Shown in pieces: positions 5,882 through 9,393 of a stretch of DNA of 9,393 bases (the stretch's first letter is position 1; each line of letters starts with the position of its first letter). This stretch comes from an uncultured Bacteroidaceae bacterium. Its GTDB lineage: Bacteria > Bacteroidota > Bacteroidia > Bacteroidales > Bacteroidaceae. Location: the NCBI GenBank assembly GCA_904501945.1, contig CAJGCU010000087.1, positions 1-9,393 on the forward strand, read 5' to 3'. The notes under the pieces were generated by a model. That model ran no database searches. It was given only the letters and a program-made list of their open reading frames with translations, and had not been told where the DNA came from. Made by a program: the position numbers and the translations under genes.

Positions 5882-6462
5882 AAGTATTTATCAACGAACA
5901 GCTTGACATCATCACTCCCGATGAACTGCGTCGTGCCATAGCTAAACTACCCGACTGGAGACGCGAGAAGGCTCTGCGTTTCAAGCATGAGCAGGGGCAG
6001 AAAGAATGCGCTTTCGCCTATCTGCTGCTGCAAGAAGCCTTATCGGAGGTGTATGACATCAGCGACCTAAACCCTTTCACCATCGGCGAGCACGGCAAGC
6101 CTGCTCTTGCCCAGCATCCAACGATACATTTCAACATGAGCCATTGCCGCCATGCCGTTGCTTGCGTAGTGTCTGACCATCCTGTAGGCATAGACATCGA
6201 ACGCATCGGCAGATACAAGGAGGCGCTGGCACGCCATGTGCTCAACGAACAAGAGTTCGCTCAGGTAGCCAATGCACCTAATCCTGATATTGAGTTCGCC
6301 CGATTCTGGACACAGAAAGAAGCTATCGTCAAACTCACGGGACGCGGCATAGACGACGATTTGAAAAATCTCCTTTTTAAATATAATAATGTGTTACTCC
6401 ATACCGAGGAGCATCTTGACAAAGGTTATGTCCTTACCGTTGCCTCGATGAATGCCCACTGA
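5878..6462 (+). CDS. 4'-phosphopantetheinyl transferase, Sfp/AcpT type
   Basis: This 194-residue cytoplasmic enzyme transfers the 4'-phosphopantetheine arm of CoA to a serine of carrier proteins. Motifs seen: GKP at residues 73-75, FNMSH at 85-89, the Mg2+/CoA motif GIDIE at 104-108 and FWTQKEAIVKLTGRG at 143-157 (the WxxKEA core), in the right order for the Sfp superfamily. The length lies between AcpS (about 125) and Sfp (about 225), like other single-chain Bacteroidota members. A longer reading from 5812 exists but runs inside the channel gene; the ATG at 5878, overlapping the channel stop as ATGA, gives the normal N-terminus and implies translational coupling. The carrier-protein target is not visible, and no polyketide, peptide or aryl-polyene genes are nearby. 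It may serve the fatty-acid carrier protein; this is a guess. Confidence 0.92.
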   Translation: MKVFINEQLDIITPDELRRAIAKLPDWRREKALRFKHEQGQKECAFAYLLLQEALSEVYDISDLNPFTIGEHGKPALAQHPTIHFNMSHCRHAVACVVSDHPVGIDIERIGRYKEALARHVLNEQEFAQVANAPNPDIEFARFWTQKEAIVKLTGRGIDDDLKNLLFKYNNVLLHTEEHLDKGYVLTVASMNAH

Positions 6463-6504
6463 AAAACGTACCCATCAAGTCCCGACAAGGGGTCCCGATG
6501 GGTA
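6462..6504 (-). terminator. Rho-independent terminator of the folate ligase gene
   Basis: TACCCATC (6469-6476) and GATGGGTA (6497-6504) form a perfect 8-bp outer stem. An inner GTCCC/GGGGT stem closes a GACAA loop. Read on the minus strand the hairpin is followed by CG and then TTTTT (6466-6462), the right form to end transcripts coming from the folate ligase gene. The T-run overlaps the PPTase stop codon. Confidence 0.7.
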
Positions 6505-6532
6505 TGATGCTACAAGCGGTTTTGAGTTGTAT

Positions 6533-6571
6533 GGTTACTTTCTGAGCAGTTAAGTCTGTAACCGAGTTTTT
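6533..6571 (+). terminator. Candidate terminator of the channel/PPTase operon
   Basis: GGTTAC (6533-6538) and GTAACC (6558-6563) form a 6-bp stem with a 19-nt loop. They are followed after GAG by TTTTT (6567-6571) on the plus strand. The position fits the end of the plus-strand operon. The long loop makes it a weaker call than the opposing hairpin. Confidence 0.45.
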
Positions 6572-6577
6572 CACTTA

Positions 6578-8245
6578 TCAAGACAAACCTTCAATAAGTC
6601 CGTCAACAATCGTGATGCGTTCAGCCTGAGGCGACTTGTTGAGTCCTGGCATGCGCATGATGTCTCCTGCAATGGCCACAATCATTTCAGCACCAGCATT
6701 GATGACAAGGTCACGAATGTTGATATTAAAGCCTGTCGGACAACCATAGCGCGTCTGGTCAGCTGAGAAAGAGTACTGCGTCTTAGCTATGCAGACTGGA
6801 TAATTCTCGATGCCCAGCTTCTTGATGCGTACCAGCATCTTTTCGGCAGCCTTACCATAAGTCACGCCAGTTGCTCCATAAATGTTGCTGCACACTTTCT
6901 CTATCTTCGTCTTGATGTCATCCGCATCTTCATAAGTCAGTTTGAGCGGCTCTGATGGCTTTTGTTCAATGGTGTCGATGACCAGCTGAGCGAGTTCTTT
7001 CGCCCCTTCACCACCTTGCATAAAGGCATTGTTGACAGCGAAGCCTACTCCCTGCTCCTCGCAGTGACGACGCAGCAATTCGATTTCCTCGTCCGTGTCG
7101 GTAGCATAACGGTTGAAAGCCACCACCACGTTCTGTCCAAAGCCTCGCATATTGGCGATGTGACGGTCAAGGTTCTTGCATCCTTCAATAAGTCCTTCTG
7201 CATTAGGCTCCTTAATCTTATCAACAGATACACCTCCGTGCATCTTCAATCCCTGAGTTGTCGCAACGATAAGCGTGAGCTTAGGTTGCAATCCGCTCTT
7301 GCGACACTTCACGTTGAAGAACTTTTCCGCACCGAGGTCTGCACCAAAACCAGCCTCAGTCACCACATAATCAGAGAACGTCATCGCCATGCGTGTCGCA
7401 ATAACCGTATTGCATCCATGGGCAATGTTGGCAAAAGGTCCACCATGCACGAAGGCTGGGGTCTGCTCTGTTGTCTGCACCAGATTAGGACTGATGGCAT
7501 CCATGAGCAGCACCGTAATAGCTCCATCCACACCCATGTCCTTCACTCTGAAAGGTGTGTCGTCGGTCTTAATGCCAAGAATTATATTCCCAATGCGACG
7601 ACGCAAGTCGTCAATATCCTTCGACAGACACAGAATAGCCATGATTTCAGAGGCAGGCGTAATGTCAAATCCGCTTTCAGCCGTGATGCCGTCAGTCTTC
7701 GCACCCAATCCCGTCACCACATAGCGCAGATTGCGGTCGTTCACATCCAGCACACGCTTCCACAGCACCTCCTTCAACGCAAATCCCTCTTCACGATGCT
7801 GATAGATATAGTTGTCCAGCAAAGCAGCAATCATATTATGTGCCGAAGTCACCGCATGGAAATCACCCGTGAAGTGCAGGTTAATCTTCTCCATGGGCAA
7901 CACCTGCGCATATCCGCCTCCAGCAGCCCCTCCCTTCACGCCGAAGCAAGGTCCCAGCGATGGCTCACGCAAGGCGCACACAGCCTTCTTGCCCAACTTG
8001 TTCAGTCCCAGCGCCAGTCCAATGCTCACCGTCGTCTTGCCGATGCCTGCTTTCGTAGGCGTGATAGCTGTGACCAGAATCAGGTTGCTCTTCTTCACCT
8101 TTTCCTCGTCAATCAAACGATTAGGTACTTTTGCAATGTACTTGCCGTACATCTCCAGTTCCCCCACAGGAATCTGAATATATTGGGCAATCTCCTCAAT
8201 GTTGCTCAGCTTGCATTCACGAGCAATTTCGATGTCTGTTTTCAT
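6578..8245 (-). CDS. fhs: Formate-tetrahydrofolate ligase
   Basis: This 555-residue cytoplasmic enzyme makes 10-formyl-tetrahydrofolate from formate, ATP and tetrahydrofolate, feeding purine and formyl-Met synthesis and one-carbon exchange. Seen: the ATP loop TPTKAGIGKTT at residues 62-72, REPSLGPCFG from 93, the glycine-rich GGAAGGGYAQV from 105, FTGDFHAVTSAHN at 125-137 and the second signature region VATTQGLKMHGG at 327-338. That last wording differs from the textbook RALK form, but similar wording is what I recall for other Bacteroidota enzymes. The length is complete for the family and there is no frameshift. It is monocistronic, with its own -7 box 30 nt upstream and a terminator about 75 nt downstream. 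No acetogenesis genes are visible, so it is best read as a biosynthetic formate-assimilation enzyme. Confidence 0.97.
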   Translation of the reverse strand: MKTDIEIARECKLSNIEEIAQYIQIPVGELEMYGKYIAKVPNRLIDEEKVKKSNLILVTAITPTKAGIGKTTVSIGLALGLNKLGKKAVCALREPSLGPCFGVKGGAAGGGYAQVLPMEKINLHFTGDFHAVTSAHNMIAALLDNYIYQHREEGFALKEVLWKRVLDVNDRNLRYVVTGLGAKTDGITAESGFDITPASEIMAILCLSKDIDDLRRRIGNIILGIKTDDTPFRVKDMGVDGAITVLLMDAISPNLVQTTEQTPAFVHGGPFANIAHGCNTVIATRMAMTFSDYVVTEAGFGADLGAEKFFNVKCRKSGLQPKLTLIVATTQGLKMHGGVSVDKIKEPNAEGLIEGCKNLDRHIANMRGFGQNVVVAFNRYATDTDEEIELLRRHCEEQGVGFAVNNAFMQGGEGAKELAQLVIDTIEQKPSEPLKLTYEDADDIKTKIEKVCSNIYGATGVTYGKAAEKMLVRIKKLGIENYPVCIAKTQYSFSADQTRYGCPTGFNINIRDLVINAGAEMIVAIAGDIMRMPGLNKSPQAERITIVDGLIEGLS

Positions 8246-8275
8246 GTTGTAGTCGTTTAAGATAGGTTATTTGTG

Positions 8276-8283
8276 CAAAGATA
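8276..8283 (-). promoter_or_regulatory. -7 box of fhs
   Basis: The minus strand reads TATCTTTG, matching TAnnTTTG, 30 nt before the fhs ATG, giving a predicted leader of about 25 nt. No clear TTTG lies 19-21 nt further up; the region there is a pure pyrimidine run on the minus strand. Confidence 0.6.
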
Positions 8284-8385
8284 AGAAAAAAGGAGGAAAG
8301 AAAGAAAAATTGAAGGTTTTTTTATAAAAGGCAGCTATAGACATAAAAAAACGAGGAAGTATTTTTCTCAATGCCCTTTTCCCTC

Positions 8386-8460
8386 AAAACAGGTAAGAGT
8401 CTCACCTATGGTATAGGTAAGAGTCTCACCTGGGGTATAGGTGAGACTCTCACCTGTTTT
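8386..8460. repeat. Three-unit palindromic array, 24-bp period
   Basis: Three 17-nt palindromes lie at 8391-8407, 8415-8431 and 8439-8455. The first two read AGGTAAGAGTCTCACCT and the third AGGTGAGACTCTCACCT. The 7-nt spacers are ATGGTAT and GGGGTAT. Each palindrome has 8-nt arms around one central base. The outer bases AAAAC and GTTTT extend the first and last units into a 21-nt inverted repeat (8386-8406 with 8440-8460) with one mismatch. In units 1 and 2 the imperfect pair is A-C on the plus strand but U-G in minus-strand RNA, so the folds survive only on the minus strand. It may be a REP-like element, an operator cluster or a secondary terminator. Confidence 0.85.
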
Positions 8461-8542
8461 AAGGTTCTTACAAGCACGAAAAACAGGAAGATAAATGAAG
8501 GAAATTGCAAGGAGCTAAATCAGCATGGCGTGTCACCACCAG

Positions 8543-8580
8543 AAAACAAAAGAGACGCAAAGCCGAAACCTTGCGCCTCT
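8543..8580 (-). terminator. Rho-independent terminator of the secreted-protein gene
   Basis: AGAGACGCAA (8551-8560) and TTGCGCCTCT (8571-8580) form a 10-bp stem with one G-U pair and a 10-nt loop. On the minus strand it is followed by TTTTGTTTTC. It starts 20 nt after the stop codon at 8601. Confidence 0.8.
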
Positions 8581-8600
8581 TTATTCATATCAAGAAATGG

Positions 8601-9393
8601 TTACTTCACAAGCACTTTCTTCACAGAGCCGTCAGAGAACTTCACGATGTTGAAACCCTTCTGGAGTGTATTGACTTGTGCACCAGCTGTAGTGTAAATA
8701 GCAACAGGAGTTGCATCATCAGCTGTTCCTACACCATCGATGAAAGATGGGTCACCAGACTCAGTCTTTGTACTTGATACGCCGAAGCTTGTCAACTTCC
8801 AGTTGTCCCAGATAGCCCAAGTACCATTAGAGCTGTTCTTTGCACCGATAACGATGTCAGACTTCTCTTCAAGTGTAAAGACTACACGAACCACATAGTT
8901 CTGCTCGTCGCTGAGCGCATTGCCGTCAGCATCAGTCTCCTCGAAGCAAGCACCAGCAGTCTGCATGTTGTTAGGCACGTAAGTTGTCACAGAGTCAGCC
9001 CCAGCCGTCAGAGAGTCAGAGATTGCAGTGAAGCTTGACTCGATGAGCGTCTTGTCTGCGCGGCGACCTTCAGAGATGAGGCGGAATGGCTCAGAGTAAG
9101 TCTTCTCACCAACCTTCACATAAACGAATGCACTCTGAATCTTGTCCTTCTTGCCTGTCAAGAGAGAATCGAGGTCTGCCTGTGCAGCCACACCGCCATT
9201 GATATAAGAAGGAATGCGAGTGAAGCAGTTCAGAGCCACCTCGTAAGTACCGGCTGGCAAGCTGTAGATAGTCTGATAGTGGTCAAATGTTGCCTGATAG
9301 TACTCAACCATATCCTTGCGGTTATAGTTCGCGTGATCAGGAACACTTCCACTCCATCCGTTGCTGTTTTCTTCTGTATAAGATGGGTTGACG
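8601..9393 (-). CDS. C-terminal part of a large secreted protein with a T9SS-like sorting domain
   Basis: The frame stays open to the right edge, so the 263 visible residues are only the C-terminal end; the Met at 9311 is internal and the segment NGWSGSVPDHANYN before it belongs to the same domain. The first 200 or so residues look like a beta-sandwich (galactose-binding/CBM-like) domain of the kind attached to Bacteroidales surface enzymes: GWSG, then FDHYQTIYSLPAGTYEVALN, later TWAIWDNWKLTSFG. The last 34 residues (from VAIYTTAGAQ through LQKGFNIV to SDGSVKKVLVK) fit a type IX secretion C-terminal sorting domain: a Gly-rich turn, KGxNI and a basic KVLVK end. The protein is probably exported and surface-anchored or released. 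Its catalytic domain and signal peptide lie outside the window, so the enzyme type cannot be named. The terminator follows 20 nt after the stop. Confidence 0.8.
   Translation of the reverse strand, partial: VNPSYTEENSNGWSGSVPDHANYNRKDMVEYYQATFDHYQTIYSLPAGTYEVALNCFTRIPSYINGGVAAQADLDSLLTGKKDKIQSAFVYVKVGEKTYSEPFRLISEGRRADKTLIESSFTAISDSLTAGADSVTTYVPNNMQTAGACFEETDADGNALSDEQNYVVRVVFTLEEKSDIVIGAKNSSNGTWAIWDNWKLTSFGVSSTKTESGDPSFIDGVGTADDATPVAIYTTAGAQVNTLQKGFNIVKFSDGSVKKVLVK

Larger units (their letters stand above)
8246..8600. other. Non-coding gap between fhs and the secreted-protein gene
   Basis: In 355 nt there is no credible gene. From left to right it holds the fhs leader and -7 box, a 27-nt all-purine run on the plus strand (8283-8309), a three-unit palindromic array (8391-8455), about 80 nt in which I see nothing, and the terminator of the right-hand gene (8543-8580). 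A plus-strand reading frame crosses the array and the start of the next gene antisense, with no start signal; it is not a gene. Confidence 0.7.

Noticed and set aside
5812..6462. Longer PPTase starting at 5812
   Set aside because: The extra 22 residues lie inside the channel's zinc ribbon coding region and resemble nothing in the family; the ATGA overlap start at 5878 gives the normal N-terminus.
6962..8260. A 432-codon plus-strand open frame opposite fhs
   Set aside because: It is fully antisense to a complete, motif-rich enzyme gene. Its translation is rich in His, Arg and Ser without any recognisable domain, and it has no promoter or ribosome-binding site. It is a by-product of codon use on the other strand.
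8246..8390. Folate riboswitch before fhs
   Set aside because: The predicted leader is only about 25 nt, too short for a riboswitch, and no structured element lies between the -7 box and the ATG.
8391..8455. CRISPR array
   Set aside because: Spacers are only 7 nt and nearly identical, there are three units, the repeats are full palindromes, and no cas genes are in the window.
8371..8697. A 108-codon plus-strand frame that translates the palindromic array as an 8-residue repeat
   Set aside because: The repeat stays in frame only because 24 is a multiple of 3. The frame then runs through a terminator and antisense into the secreted-protein gene, and has no start signal.
8601..9311. A complete 236-residue protein starting at 9311
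   Set aside because: The frame is open to base 9393 with domain-like sequence and there is no signal peptide after the Met, so this Met is internal and the gene is cut by the window edge.

Overview
The window looks like a piece of chromosome from a Bacteroidales bacterium, most likely Prevotella or a close relative. This rests on the lineage-typical protein sequences (Bacteroidota-style formate-tetrahydrofolate ligase, VorB-type ferredoxin oxidoreductase), on Bacteroidota promoters (-7 box TAnnTTTG, once with a TTTG -33 box at the right spacing), on the near absence of Shine-Dalgarno sites, and on a secreted protein with a C-terminal domain like the type IX sorting domains of this phylum. The assignment comes from reading the sequence; no database search was made.

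Layout. (1) 1-4572, minus strand: a tightly packed six-gene operon transcribed right to left. The order is an AMP-forming acyl-CoA synthetase, a 59-residue single-TPR protein, a 2x[4Fe-4S] ferredoxin subunit, then the alpha, beta and gamma subunits of a 2-oxoacid:ferredoxin oxidoreductase of VOR type. Gamma is cut by the left edge. (2) 4573-5053: an AT-rich divergent control region with a good promoter for the operon, seven TGCAC/GTGCA words, a duplicated 12-mer on either side of the promoter and a 9-bp hairpin. (3) 5054-6462, plus strand: a six-TM voltage-gated-type K+ channel with a C-terminal zinc ribbon, overlapping by ATGA a 4'-phosphopantetheinyl transferase gene. (4) 6463-6577: a convergent intergenic region with one candidate terminator per direction. 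(5) 6578-8245, minus: full-length formate-tetrahydrofolate ligase with its own promoter. (6) 8246-8600: a non-coding gap with a three-unit, 24-bp-period palindromic array and a strong terminator. (7) 8601-9393, minus: the C-terminal part of a large secreted protein, cut by the right edge.

How the genes could work together. The synthetase can make an acyl-CoA from a free carboxylic acid. The oxidoreductase interconverts acyl-CoA + CO2 + reduced ferredoxin and a 2-oxoacid. Run reductively, this gives 2-oxo precursors of branched-chain or aromatic amino acids from short branched or aryl acids, a physiology known from rumen Bacteroidales. Run oxidatively, it breaks down amino acids, although an ATP-consuming synthetase would then more likely be salvaging acids. 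The channel/PPTase pair and the folate enzyme are housekeeping-type genes with no evident link to this operon. I see no defence system, CRISPR array, transposon, tRNA or rRNA. The least explained elements are the small TPR protein inside the operon, the control region, and the palindromic array.
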